From: Cucumis sativus
Taxonomy: Eukaryota > Streptophyta > Magnoliopsida > Cucurbitales > Cucurbitaceae
Assembly: GCF_000004075.3 (NCBI RefSeq)
Contig: NC_026658.2
Location: forward strand, 25,098,075 to 25,162,074
Length of the DNA: 64,000 bases
Direction: 5' to 3'
This document shows, in pieces, positions 1 through 12,250 of the stretch (within the stretch, counting starts at the first letter, position 1; each line of letters opens with the position of its first letter). The translations under genes were made by a program, and so were the position numbers. Below the pieces are notes generated by a model, which was not told where the DNA came from, did not search any database, and worked only from the letters and a program-made list of their open reading frames with translations.

Positions 1-1039
<1,039 letters not shown>

Positions 1040-1672
1040 CCAAGTACTTAATTTATTTGTAGCAGCCATATCTTGTAGGTTATGCAAACTGAGTTGTTTC
1101 TCTCATCTTTTGTAGGCAGTATATACATCTTAATGATAGCTCCCCATAAGTTATCTGAATTTCAGGAAGAATACTAAGTTTTATATTTACAAGTAGAGGA
1201 ATATAGGTCAATACTTTTTTTATATATATATATATATATATTTTGATTGAAGCTGTTGAAGTTTATTACTATCCTAAAAATGTTCTGTTTTTTTAAAACT
1301 GACATAGGATTTTATCAAAATATTCATGAAAAATGTCAAATTCATCGAGTAAATCATGAATATTGTACGATATTTTTTTAAAATTTGCCTTCACCCAAGT
1401 AGTTTAAGCGTTTGAATTAAAGTAGTGATTTAAGATGGTATTGGAGCACGTGATTCCTAAACTTTATTTTCTCTTCATTATTTTCTAAACTTGTTGCATC
1501 TTTCTAAATATTAGATATTATAAATTTGTCTTCATTTAAGTTGAATTTGTGATTTAAGAAATATAATATTATTAGAAATTGGGAAACATTTGTCTACAAC
1601 ATCAGAATCTAACTATGATATTTACAAGAAAAGAAGGTGCTTAGTAGTCTTGATGATCTTGAAGGAATTTTA
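1040..1672. other. Convergent 3' gap between SQD1 and hydrolase
   Basis: AT-rich spacer holding the 3' UTRs of two convergent genes. It carries a (TA)n microsatellite near 1222-1242 and T/A-rich stretches that could serve polyadenylation in either direction. I see no gene, RNA gene or recognisable transposon. Confidence 0.6.
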
Positions 1673-3926
1673 TTACAACCGTGAACGACTACCTCTAAGC
1701 TTTCTACATTGCTGCAGCTTGGATTTATCTTTGTGCAGATGAAGATTAGTTTTAACGAAGTTCACAACAACTAAACCCAATTCATCTTGGTGAGAAGTAT
1801 AATCATGATCTGCCCCTTCCATGATGCATAGCTCATGATTTGCAATTGATTTTGAAAACTCAAAAGCATCTACAGCTGGTACAATTCTATCCATTGATCC
1901 ATGAACAGTCAAAACCCTGAAAAAGAAAGTGAATAAAAATGAACATTGCCATTATCCTAGCAGAAACAACAAAACCGAAGAGCTACAGTCCTCACCTACA
2001 GTCACCCTGTATTGTTAAGCATCCTGCACGAACCTCGGTAGTTAGTCGGTCCATTAAACTTTCTTCAGTGACGCGATACTCGAACTTCCCTGATTACAAA
2101 AACAAGAAATAGAAGAAACAGGAAAGATTGCATAAGTACTTGCGTAATTTTATGAAATCTTGATGGTGTTGGAACAGAAACTAGAATTTGATGGCTTACC
2201 TCTTCTATTCTTGACATCAATATATCCTTTTTGCTTAATTCTTTGCAAAAAGTCTCTACCTAAGCGACCTTCAATTCCTCTATCAAGGTTAAATCGGCCA
2301 GATATATTAACAACCGTATGGATATCTCTATACTTTGAAGCATATAAGAGAACTACATTCCCCCCTGCAACGAAAATCCCATGGAAATGTCTTCAAAGAG
2401 CTGAATTATGTCTTATATCATTACACAAACTACGAAATTCCACTTTATAATAAAGATTGATTTCTGTAGAATGACCAACGATAAAGACCTTTACTGTGTC
2501 CAATTATTGCGATCACTGTGTGTTCCTTTCCATGGAAATACTGAACAACAGAACGTAAATCGCCAGTTTCTCTGCGGTAGTTTCCATACTGAAATGAACC
2601 TTCACTCTCTCTGCCAAATATAGAACAAAAAGAAATGTTTTGGTGCTCAAATTTGGAACAATCATTTGCAAATTGTACACAACTGGGAACATCTGTGGCA
2701 AATTATGGTTTCCCTAGTAATTAGAAACTAGAGCGTCTCCAAGAAAGAAATTTGGGAGGATAAATGTTTGTATCTAACAGGCAACTTTTTTTTCCTAACA
2801 AACTTAGTTCTTCAAATCAAGACACTTAATATGATATAAGGAATCAAATTATGTAAGTCCTAATGCCCAGAGAAGCAGACCCCAACCTGAATTTGAAACA
2901 ATAAACCAGAAACACCAAAGAAACTAGAACAATAACAAAAACCATTTTTTAAAGATTATTGTTGCCACTCAATAATAAAGACTGACTACACGTAGTCATT
3001 AGGCATTATAGTATATGGTTCTCGTTCTCGATCAACGGAGATTATGAAGGAAACATGGGAATAAAGATCAACAGAAGGCCTATAGAGCAGAGCTTTCACA
3101 GAAGTATTGATGAATAAACACTGAGAAGCTTTGATGATAATATAATTCTGCAAGAAACTTCAGGAGCTTAGTGTTGTAGGAAATCAAATATGTTCGTTCC
3201 TTAAGAATCAAAACGGTAGAAAACCATCGTTAAAGTAGGATATATATGAACACAATTGTAAATTTGGACGACTTTTCACATATGCAGTTAGCACCCTTCT
3301 TTTTAATCATACCGGTAAACCACAACAACCAATTTCCAATCATAAGGTGAATAGACAATGATCTTGACCACATGCAAAACTACAATACTCCATTCTAAGA
3401 TATTACCCGTTTCCAGCAAAGTCAAAGCGGAAAGCGCTGATCCTTTCTTTCTCAAAAGCAGTGGCGAGGTTCACCATAGGAATGCGTTCCTACAAATGAA
3501 AGCTGATGATAACAACTCCACCGACAACAAGAACATACTCAGAAATGCCATCTCAAAATCACAATTTAAGCACACAATCCAAAGGTATCTTGGATAGTAA
3601 AAGTAAGATGGTTTCTTTTACTGATGAAATTAATTGTGCAATTTAGTTTGAGTACAGATTTAAAAGCCATTCTAATGTGATTTTCTAAAAGGAAATGGAA
3701 AACATACGGAACATGAGAATCCAAAAAGGCGAATAGATAATTAGTAATCGAATACCACAAGAAAGAACACACTCAAAACCATATAAAAACAATCTAATAT
3801 ATAAAACCTTCGAGGACCGAAATCCATGGCAGACAATAACAAGCTCATCTGACCCGGTCTCATGCAGGATCCCTACAAGCTTCTCACCATGATTATTCCG
3901 TATCACTACTCTCCGTTGGCAAGCCA
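1673..3926 (-). CDS. Alpha/beta hydrolase (serine aminopeptidase S33-like esterase)
   Basis: A plant alpha/beta-hydrolase of unknown substrate, of the kind annotated as putative esterase near Arabidopsis At5g11910. Minus-strand exons: 3926-3808, 3489-3407, 2610-2489, 2364-2200, 2089-1996 and 1916-1673, all with GT-AG borders and continuous frame, stop at 1675-1673. The protein reads RRVVIRNNHGEKLVGILHETG, then the HGFRSSK oxyanion-region motif, FDFAGNGES, the nucleophile elbow GHSKGGN (Ser), an acid in GSMDRIVP and the catalytic His in GADHDYTSH, so the Ser-Asp-His triad is complete. The first coding exon is not resolved: exon 3926-3808 enters in phase 1 after a good polypyrimidine acceptor, so the ATG must be upstream, probably between about 4000 and 4450. 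The in-frame Met codons just upstream of 3926 are probably intronic. Family call is firm; substrate is unknown. Confidence 0.85.
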
Positions 3927-5219
3927 CTACAATGGGAAAAAGAAAAAATAACATCAAATCTGTTTTGATGAAAATGGTACGCTCGAAAAGTTCAAGCCTA
4001 CTATTGATTATTGAAGATTAAGTAATTCCTAGGTAATAATCAGTTCAAAGTTTCCAACAAGATAATAAAGTAAGAATCGCTAAATTCAGTTGATAATTTT
4101 GAACACTGATTCCTATTATACTGACTTGCATAGATCAAACAAGGAGTCGGATTCTTCGGCGGCAGTTTTCCTTGAAGACCCACATCGAACACATTGTTTG
4201 ATTAGAAGAATGAACATAAATCTCGTAATGGGTAACTTAAAGATGGATCTTCAAGCAATCATCAAAAAAAGAAACTGTGAAAAATCAAAAGAAAACCTGG
4301 ATTTCTCCTCCAAATTTTGAAAACGTCTCAAAAGCCCTTATTAGATGAATAGTTTGAATTCTTCACCTCCAATTTCATCTCAACCGCTCTCCATCCAAGC
4401 CGATTCTTCAACCCCCTCGCGCCGTCCATTAAATTTTCCAACAACAACAACAAAAAAAAGTAATCCGTTTTCTTTTTACGAGTAGTTTTGTGGTAAGATC
4501 GTTGGATGATTCGATATATAATTGTGGAACATCTTTTAGAGAGGGTGTGGATGATTATTTTGTTTTTAACACAACATTCCTAACTTCTCAAGAAACATCA
4601 GTAAAAAAACACTTCATTTCAATGCTTAACCAAATTATAAAAAAAAAATAAAAAGCGCACTTGGAAGAGAGATTTCGCCACGATTTTTAAAAGATTGCTA
4701 GAAAGTAAATATATATACTTAAAAAGCCCTATTTTAGGATGAGCATTATGCACAGCCGAGAAATATCTTTTTGAGGGAATACAAGGCATACAAACGTGGA
4801 GGAAAATAGACGTACATCCAAAAAGAAAAAATATGGTTCCAAAACTATACTCCATTCTTTGATGTAAGAGCAAAATAAATCAAAAATCAAAGGCAATCAT
4901 ATCAAAAGACTGAGCTGAGATTGGAGGAGGGGAGCCTTACAAGTTCTTTTCAAGGTATGTATGTAAGAAAAATTATTTTTTGAGTATTGAAACAATGGAA
5001 GAGAAGCATAAGGAAAAGACAATGAACTCCTCTAACCGCTACACTTTCTGCATTCACCTCTTCTACAGCTACCAATCGACAATTAGATGCATAGTGATAC
5101 ATAAATTAGTGGCAGGCTACAATCACCATAAAAAAAAAGAGGTAACAAGGCAGCAAGTTACTATATTCACAATGAATATCAAAAATTTAAAACAAAGCTG
5201 CAACGGCAACGACATATGG
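3927..5219. other. Gap: 5' side of hydrolase, 3' side of FTSH4
   Basis: Part of this stretch should hold the missing first exon and 5' UTR of the hydrolase on the minus strand; the less AT-rich piece at about 4100-4450 is the best candidate. The portion nearest 5220 is FTSH4 downstream DNA. I see no independent gene or transposon. Confidence 0.5.
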
Positions 5220-8200
5220 CTAAGATCCAACAGGAGCAATGCCTTTAGCCTTGGCTGCCGCTGTTGCCGCAGCCGCTGCTGCAGCTGCGGCAGCCGACGC
5301 AGCAGGGTTTGGTGCTGATGGTGGCACGGGTTTGGACTGCGAGCTACTCTGTGTAGAAACTAATTGTTGATGTTGTTGTTGCTGCTGCTGCTGCGAGTTC
5401 ACCTGTGCAAGAAGAGCCATGATCTGACTACCAGAGAGAGTCTCTTGTTCAAGCAAAGCATTTGCAAGGGCATGGAGCTCCTTGTTATGGGTAGTGAGAA
5501 TTGTTTTTGCATTTGTGTAGGCCGCTTCTAAGAAGTTCTTCACTTCCTTTTCGATAAGAAGCCTTGTTTCTGTACTCATGCTTTTCCCATTGTCATCATA
5601 ATTGTGGGCGACGAGTCCAACTTCTTTGCTCATACCATACTTGGTAACCATGGCTCTGGCAAGAGAAGTTGCTTGCTGCAAATCAGATGAAGCACCGGAA
5701 GTTACTTCATTTTCTCCAAAAATGAGCTCTTCAGCAACTCGTCCTCCCATGCAAACATCAAGGCGAGCAAGCATCTGTTTTCGGGAGACACTAGTTTCGT
5801 CCTTGTCAGGCAACTGTGCAACCATGCCAAGAGCCATACCTCTCGGGACAATTGTGGCCTTGTGAACTGGAAGCGCTCCATCAGTGTGGATTGCCACAAG
5901 AGCATGGCCACCCTCATGAAATGCAGTCAATTTTCGTGACTCATCAGAAATAACAGCCGACTTACGCTCACTTCCCATCATAATCTTGTCCTTTGCAAAT
6001 TCTAGATCATCCATGCTCACAGCCTTAGCACCATCCATTGCAGCCTTTAAAGCAGCTATATTAACTAAATTTGCAAGATCAGCCCCAGAAAAACCAGGAG
6101 TCCCCCTCGCAATGATCATCATATCAACATCATCTGCCTTCAATATCTGCAAAGGTAACGTCAAATCCATAATTATTGAGCATAAGAAGGGTATCTGTAC
6201 GATAATTGACCGTAAAAAGATATGACATTGTCTGGCATCATAAAGTTTCAGGAAGCAAACTTGGAACTGCAAAACTAGGTAGCTAGCTAAAAACTAGCTA
6301 AGATTTAAACTTGAAACTGAAAACTAGATGGTCCCTAGCGAGCCAAGAAGTTGCTATTTTCCAAAAAAACTTATGACAAAATATGGTTCTGAAGCTCAAA
6401 ACCACCTAGACGAGGATAGAAGTTCAGTCAAGATCAGGATTCAGAACTATATGTTAAAAGATTTAGACCTAGCTAAAAATTCAAATAATCAACAAATTAC
6501 CTAATGTCACAAAACACAATAAGCCAAGTTTGAGATTGTTGTCAAAATATCATCACATAGCATCTAAGACATGACTGAAGAATTATAAAACAATGCACAG
6601 CGTCATATTGGGAAAGGAGAGAGACACAAAGCAGGCAGCATGAAGCAGAAGTATTTTACCTTACCATAAATATGATATGTGATAGATAGACCTATATTAT
6701 TATTTCAGCATAGATTTGCACTGGCAGACTAAGCTGAACGCAGAGATACTACAAACAAGGAAAGTAGTTGTCTTGAAGAAATAGAAATCTACCTTCGACA
6801 TATGTGATTCCAGGATTTGCCGACGTCCTTCAACATCAGGATTAGGCACAACAATGTGGCGATCAAATCGACCAGGTCTTACTAATGCCTTATCCAAAGA
6901 CTCTGGAAAGTTTGTTGCTGCGATGACAATTATTCCTTCATTTTGCTTAAAGCCATCAAGTTCAACAAGTAACTGATTAAGAGTCATTTTCATATATTGT
7001 TGATCCTTGGGGTTTCGGCTTCCTCCAATGGCATCAATCTCATCAATGAAAATAATACATGGTGACCGCTTCTTTGCAGCAGAAAACAAATCCCTCACTC
7101 TTCTAGCTCCAACACCAACAAACATCTCTTCAAACTCACTGCCACTGCATGAGAAGAATGGTACCCCAGCTTCTCCAGCAATTGCTCTTGCTAACATTGT
7201 CTTGCCAGTTCCAGGTGGACCAACAAGTAGGACACCTTTTGGGAGCTTGCCCCCCAAACGAGTGAATCGCTACAAGGTAATCAATTACAATAAGATAAAA
7301 TTAAATAACAACAGTAATAATTGTTGAAGAAGTTAACTAGCCAATTAATTGCCAACCAAACTAGTTTAGTACAGCTGATAAAGGAACTAACTGCATGCGA
7401 TGGATACTGATATAATTATAAATTAATAGAGGAATAGAATATAGAACTAAACTAAGCTGGAGATAAAGCAATCACAAGAAAGGGGACACACTAAAAAAAA
7501 CCCACACACACAATGTGTAGATTTAAATTTACCTTAGGATCTCGAAGGTAGTGAACAATCTCTTCAAGCTCTGCCTTAGCTTCATCCACACCCTTAACAT
7601 CATTGAATTTTGTATTAGACTCCATGCTAGGTTGCACTTCCTCATTCAAACCAAGACCTATATTGTCAAGACGATTAAGCAAATATTATTTCCCCGGTTC
7701 CAATTCATATTTCTAAAACATAGCCGTTCAAACAGAGAAACCAACCTTTGCTAATGCCTCTGTCCTCAATGAGTGCTCCTACACCAGAAATCAAGAGAAA
7801 GGCCAATGCAATAGTGCGAATCGTGCGCCAGAGCTGCTCCTTAAAGTGGCCCCCTTCAGTAGCAACCATATGGATAGGAGAACTTGAGGTTCCAAGAACA
7901 CCTTCTTTTGACTGTTTTCCAACATTCCTGAAAGCTGCTATGCTACCAACGCTTTCATCTCCCCTAGATGCACTTGAAATGCCTACAGAAAGAAGTCAAA
8001 TACACGTTACTTAATGAACTTCATCATATGTCACTGCGATAATATGGATAGGAACATGAAATCACATCTTTTTACGATGGGGAAATACATGCACGTGCAA
8101 TTTCATTCAGCATTAGAACAACAAAAGCTTTTACGATGCCCCCTAAAATGTCAAATTTTAGGATCGTTGGAAATGTAAAAGAAAAAAGATATAGAACACA

Positions 8201-9270
8201 ATAAGGGAAACGATAAATTGAAAATAATAAAGCTAAAATTAAACATAAGTAATTTATGACGAATTGAAAAATTATACAGAAGCAGTATGCGCACCTCTCT
8301 GCAATGTCTTAAGTAGTTCACTCTCATCCAGCCTGTCAACTTTCACCAATGCTTTAACATATTCAGAAAGTGCAGTAGCATTGTGGTGCAATGATGGCTG
8401 AGTTTCAAATAGTTTTATAACAGCTTCAGGATCATTCCTACGGAAGAGTTCTTTGAGATGAGCAACTTCAGTAGCCTCATCAGCATCCCGCACTCTTCGA
8501 GCAAGGTTCCCAACGTAGCTCGACTGATATCTCTTCTGCGCCGCCAAGAACTTATATACTGCATACCAAAAAGAAGAAGAAGCGAATAAACTTATTTCAA
8601 GAAATACAAAATTGACTTCAAATTCACCACCACGCACGCATGACGGTTGTAAGGATTAAAAAAAGCTAGACTTTAAACGTTAAACAAGTCTTTTTGACAT
8701 ATCAAAGAACACAAGGAGATTGATGGGCAAAAGCAGAAATGAACTTACCTCCACCGCTACCCACTCCACCCTGATTGAGGGGTAAATATGTATTGATCAA
8801 CGCATTCTTTAGCTGCCCAAACTCCAAATTATTCCTTGAAACCTGTAGCGTAGAAAACACATCTTGAGTCACTGAAACAGACAATAACATATCGAGAAAC
8901 TAGAAGTGTTTGACCACGCAAACCCTTTTGTTAATCCTAGAAGCTAGCAAACGAGGAAATGAAAGGAAGCTGCCGCCCAACGACCCCACACGAACAAAGA
9001 GCTTAAAACACACATCTTTTTAGCAAAACACAAAAAATAACAACACCTCCATACACGTAAAAAAATCGCAACATCCAATCAATAATCATCGATAAAGCTG
9101 AAAATCCCAAAATTGAAGAAAACTAGGGTTCCCAAAATCAAAGGATTGCTTTAAAAAAAAACCCATGTCGCCGGCGCCCAATATGATTGCAATCAGGAAA
9201 GATTAAGGATCTGATCAAACTGTTAAGCGAAAAATTAACCCACCCGGGTTATGAGATGCCTCCAAGCCAT
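5220..9270 (-). CDS. FTSH4: Mitochondrial ATP-dependent zinc metalloprotease FTSH4 (i-AAA)
   Basis: FTSH4 is the inner-membrane AAA protease whose catalytic domain faces the intermembrane space, where it degrades damaged or unassembled proteins. Exons on the minus strand: 9270-9244, 8842-8749, 8558-8295, 7982-7746, 7657-7533, 7269-6793, 6146-5220. They sum to 2151 nt, 716 residues, matching the family's length of about 717. The start MAWRHLITR in a 27-nt first exon matches FTSH4 proteins and fixes the start. In order: a presequence; one membrane segment near 182-200 ([19 protein letters not shown]); Walker A GPPGTGKT at 266-273; Walker [12 protein letters not shown]; an Arg-finger region ending RPGRFDR; zinc site HEGGH at 485-489; then a low-complexity tail of Gln repeats, Ser/Pro and a long Ala run ending APVGS. 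The Gln and Ala tracts lie at the same place as in other FTSH4 proteins, so they are a family trait. Promoter: see the TGGGCY cluster at 9704-9809. Confidence 0.96.
5270..5395 (-). repeat. Coding Gln/Ala low-complexity tracts of FTSH4
   Basis: Near the 3' end of FTSH4 the frame encodes a Gln run interrupted by His (triplet CAG/CAA repeats) and, after a Ser/Pro-rich spacer, an almost pure Ala run of about eleven residues. Triplet repeats of this kind are prone to length change. In known FTSH4 proteins the tail varies in length, so variation is probably tolerated. Confidence 0.85.
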
Positions 9271-9429
9271 TCCTTACGCGATGAGGAAAAGGGTTCGATC
9301 TTCGCAGTTCTCAATCCTGGGACCTGTCTTCACGCAAGCTCGAAGATGAAGAAAGATTTGTTATGGGGTTGAAGAAAAATAGGAGCGGAAACAAAGGAAA
9401 TGGGGATTGAGATAAAGAAGGTGAAGAGG

Positions 9430-9675
9430 TTATGGGGAAAATCTACTCCAGTCAGATGGGTTCTGCAATTGTCGCAACGCTTCCTGACCATTACAGAGCA
9501 ATATCAAAATTTGTAAATGCCGGTTATGCCCCTCTCTTTTGACTCCATCCTTCTTCGAATCCCTTTCGTTATTTGGATCCACAGGACAAGAAGCTCGATC
9601 CTGACCTAACCCTTCCAAGATATTTCCCCTTCTCCATTTCTCTTCACCGACCTTCTTCTCCTTCCCCTTAGCCAT
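9430..9675 (-). CDS. Small ORF in the probable FTSH4 leader (uncertain)
   Basis: An 81-codon ATG-started frame on the same strand as FTSH4, ending 160 bases before its ATG and starting just below the TGGGCY-rich promoter at 9704-9809. The N-terminus is very basic (MAKGKEKKVGEEKWRRGN). I recognise no family. It may be an upstream ORF in the FTSH4 leader, an exon of an unrelated small gene, or chance; AT-rich flanks make an 81-codon frame here slightly more notable than elsewhere. No splice model was convincing. Low confidence that it is translated. Confidence 0.2.
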   Translation of the reverse strand: MAKGKEKKVGEEKWRRGNILEGLGQDRASCPVDPNNERDSKKDGVKREGHNRHLQILILLCNGQEALRQLQNPSDWSRFSP

Positions 9676-9703
9676 TTCCCAGCTCTTGCCCGAATCGGGC
9701 CTT

Positions 9704-9809
9704 TGGGCCTGTTTTGGGATTATTGTGCATTTTCATTTGGGCTCCAATTTGGGCCCCAGCACCCCTCCTTTCTTTTCTAATTGGGCTCGAAGTTGAGGCC
9801 TATTGGGCT
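9704..9809. promoter_or_regulatory. Cluster of five site II (TGGGCY) elements, FTSH4 promoter
   Basis: TGGGCC or TGGGCT occurs at 9704-9709, 9738-9743, 9750-9755, 9782-9787 and 9804-9809, five copies in 106 bases. Site II elements bind TCP-class factors and are known to be enriched in promoters of plant nuclear genes for mitochondrial and ribosomal proteins. The cluster is about 430-540 bases upstream of the FTSH4 ATG, fitting a promoter with a leader of a few hundred bases. Motifs are seen directly; function is inference from the family. Confidence 0.65.
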
Positions 9810-9830
9810 TCTTTTCTCGTCTGATCTCAA

Positions 9831-10440
9831 AACCCAAATGCTAATATATATAATATATATATATATATTCCAGTGCTTTCTTTAATTTTTTATTCTTGAA
9901 GTTTAGAAATTTTATTTTAATCCTCAAGCTCTGACTATTATCATTGATTATTTTAACCTAATTTACAATTGATGGGACTTTGAATCATACTTTCTTCTTT
10001 TTCTATAATAAATTTTGTATCATGTGTTTGTTTGAGTAGAAAGATATATTTAGGTAAAAATGGGTATGTACATTCAACCAAGAGTCAAATATGTTTGGAT
10101 TCTCCACCTGTACATATCATGATGAATTAAAAAAACAACACCAATCAATAATAAATGAGACAACAAAAAAAGATAAACTGTATTTGAGATATACTCATTA
10201 TTCACTCTAGATTCACAAATACACTCAACTTTTTGCAACTACATATTCGAATATAATAGAGTTTATTAAATTAGATCATAACACTCTACTACTATACAAA
10301 TTATCCTTCATAAAAAGTTTAATGATGGTTACTTGACTTTTCCAAACACCACAAAGTTCAAGTGACAAAATAAGTATGATTACCAATTTAGTTTACATCT
10401 CTATTATCGCAACTGCACCTTAATTACTATACAAAAAAAC
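9831..10440. other. AT-rich gap left of the solo LTR
   Basis: AT-rich DNA with a (TA)n tract near 9843-9870. No coding frame, RNA gene or transposon could be supported here. Confidence 0.5.
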
Positions 10441-10449
10441 ACAACAAAA

Positions 10450-10680
10450 AATCTTAGAATATAACAGAAGAAGCAGAATTTGGGAGAAAAGATTTACTGA
10501 CTGCAGTAAATTCTTTATTTCTGTATGTCTAGGATATTTACATCAACCAAGCTTGGTATTTATAGATTCTTGGCAGCAACTGATAACTGTCTAACAGATT
10601 AACTAACACAACTAATACAACAGAAAATAACAGATTAACTAATACAACTAATACAACAGAAAATAACAGTCTAACTACTT
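10450..10680 (-). mobile_element. Solo LTR, Ty1/copia-like (fossil)
   Basis: Read on the minus strand this short stretch has the layout of a copia-type LTR: a start of the TGTTA type, a TATA box TATAAATA (plus 10564-10557), an AATAAA-type polyadenylation signal (plus 10519-10513), then a 3' end of the form TTCTGTTATATTCT. No internal coding domain, primer-binding site or second LTR lies beside it, so it looks like a solo LTR left by recombination between the two LTRs of a full element. Its left part (in plus coordinates, right part) holds a 36-bp tandem duplication. Boundaries are approximate; the family call rests on structure only. It appears old and non-functional. Confidence 0.55.
10593..10664 (+). 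repeat. 36-bp tandem duplication inside the solo LTR
   Basis: Two head-to-tail copies, 10593-10628 and 10629-10664, differing at a single base. The unit is rich in AACTAATACAAC. Near identity suggests a recent slippage or a duplication already present in the U3 region of the LTR family, where such repeats often act as enhancers. Confidence 0.9.
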
Positions 10681-10739
10681 TTATTGTTAATAGAATATAC
10701 TTGTACTTTCATTCATATGTAAAAGAAAAAAAGATTAAC

Positions 10740-12250
10740 ATGTAATGATTCGTGTTTTGAAACTTTAGGTATTGCATAAAAATAAGTTGTGCAACATGAT
10801 GCACTCAAATAGTATTTATAAAAAGAACAGTATTGTGGTCAGTGTATATGCATCATAATCATCAAATGAAATGACCATAGTATAACATCTTTCTTTCTCT
10901 TTGTGACAATGTCACAATGGTCTACTAAGCTTCTTGCCGAAGTGCTTTCTCGACCCAACTTAGGCTTTGTAGTGCTCATGTTTTGGATTAAAAAAAAACC
11001 TTAAACCCTACGTGGTAAATCCAGTTAATTAAAGCTAGGCACTTAATATAATACGTGAGTTTTTAATATTGCCTAGTTAAACTAGGCAGTAATTAAGGTC
11101 AAGCATTTGAATGTTTAGAGATTGACTAAAAAGGGATATTAATAATACACAAACACTGAATGAGGAGTAACATTAACAAGAAAAACCTGCTAAATTCAAA
11201 TCAGCAATGATGTGAATTGCAAATTTGGGTAACAAGTTGGAGAAATTTCAATAATAAGCGGAAGAAAATGAAAATTGTTTGCATAGAAACACGTGAAAAA
11301 ATAAAAATAATTTCAATTGGTGATAATTTTAAAAATAATAATTAAGTATATAATAATATTTTAAAAATTATAAATATATGGTTCATCAATTTACAATAAA
11401 TAAATTTAACCTTTGGAGTAGACTTAATTATTTAATTATTGTAAATCTAATTATTATATTTATAACTATTAAAAAACTTAACATAAAAATTAATTTAATT
11501 AAAATAAAATAACATAAAATCAAAATATATTATTAAAATTAGACATAAGTGAAGAAGAGTAGTAGGTGTACGATTAAAATCAAAAACAGAAAAAAAAATT
11601 AATATTTTTAAAATTAAGTACTAAGAAATCTAAACTTTAAATTTTACTTAAAATGGGAAAGAGTGCTTTTTAAAAAGAGAAAAAATTGTTTCAAGCAAAA
11701 TGACGATTAACGATAAAATAGCTAAAAACATTTATAGAACTTTAAATTTTATTCGATTTTATTAAGATATAAACCAATAGAAATTAATAATATAAATATA
11801 TTAGTATCTATTATTTTATATATATTTTTCATTTAATTATATCTAAAATTGACTTTTTTTTAACATATTAAAAATATGTATAGATAGATCAAATTTTTAT
11901 TTTTTACTAGCAATAGATCTAATTAGACAGACAACTCTAACCTTTTATCAATGGATGTTTATCAAAGTTTATCATATAATATAATTACTAGAGTTGAGTT
12001 AAAAGTTATTAATTATTACCCATAAATTTATCATTTAAGACTGTCATAATTAATGACCCTTTTGAAATTTATTGTGAACAAAAAAGGTAATCCAGAGAGA
12101 GAGAGAGAGAATTTAAGAGCAAAGCGAAAATTGTTACATGAAAATTCCTCAAGAAAAAAAATAATAAATAAATACATACATTTTTTTCACCGCTCATTCC
12201 TCCGTTTGATCCAAAAACTCATTTTGGATTCAAAAAAGAAAAACAAAAAA
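10740..12250. other. AT-rich gap between solo LTR and IDD gene
   Basis: Strongly AT-rich DNA with weakly MITE-like stretches near 11330-11500 and 11760-11830 (runs related to ATTTAATTATT). The side near 12251 is the 3' region of the IDD gene. No coding frame, tRNA or known RNA was found. Confidence 0.5.

Noticed and set aside
3685-3957. In-frame ATG near 3957 as hydrolase start
   Set aside because: It lies upstream of a strong polypyrimidine-AG acceptor and adds a hydrophobic stretch absent from homologues; it is more likely intron.
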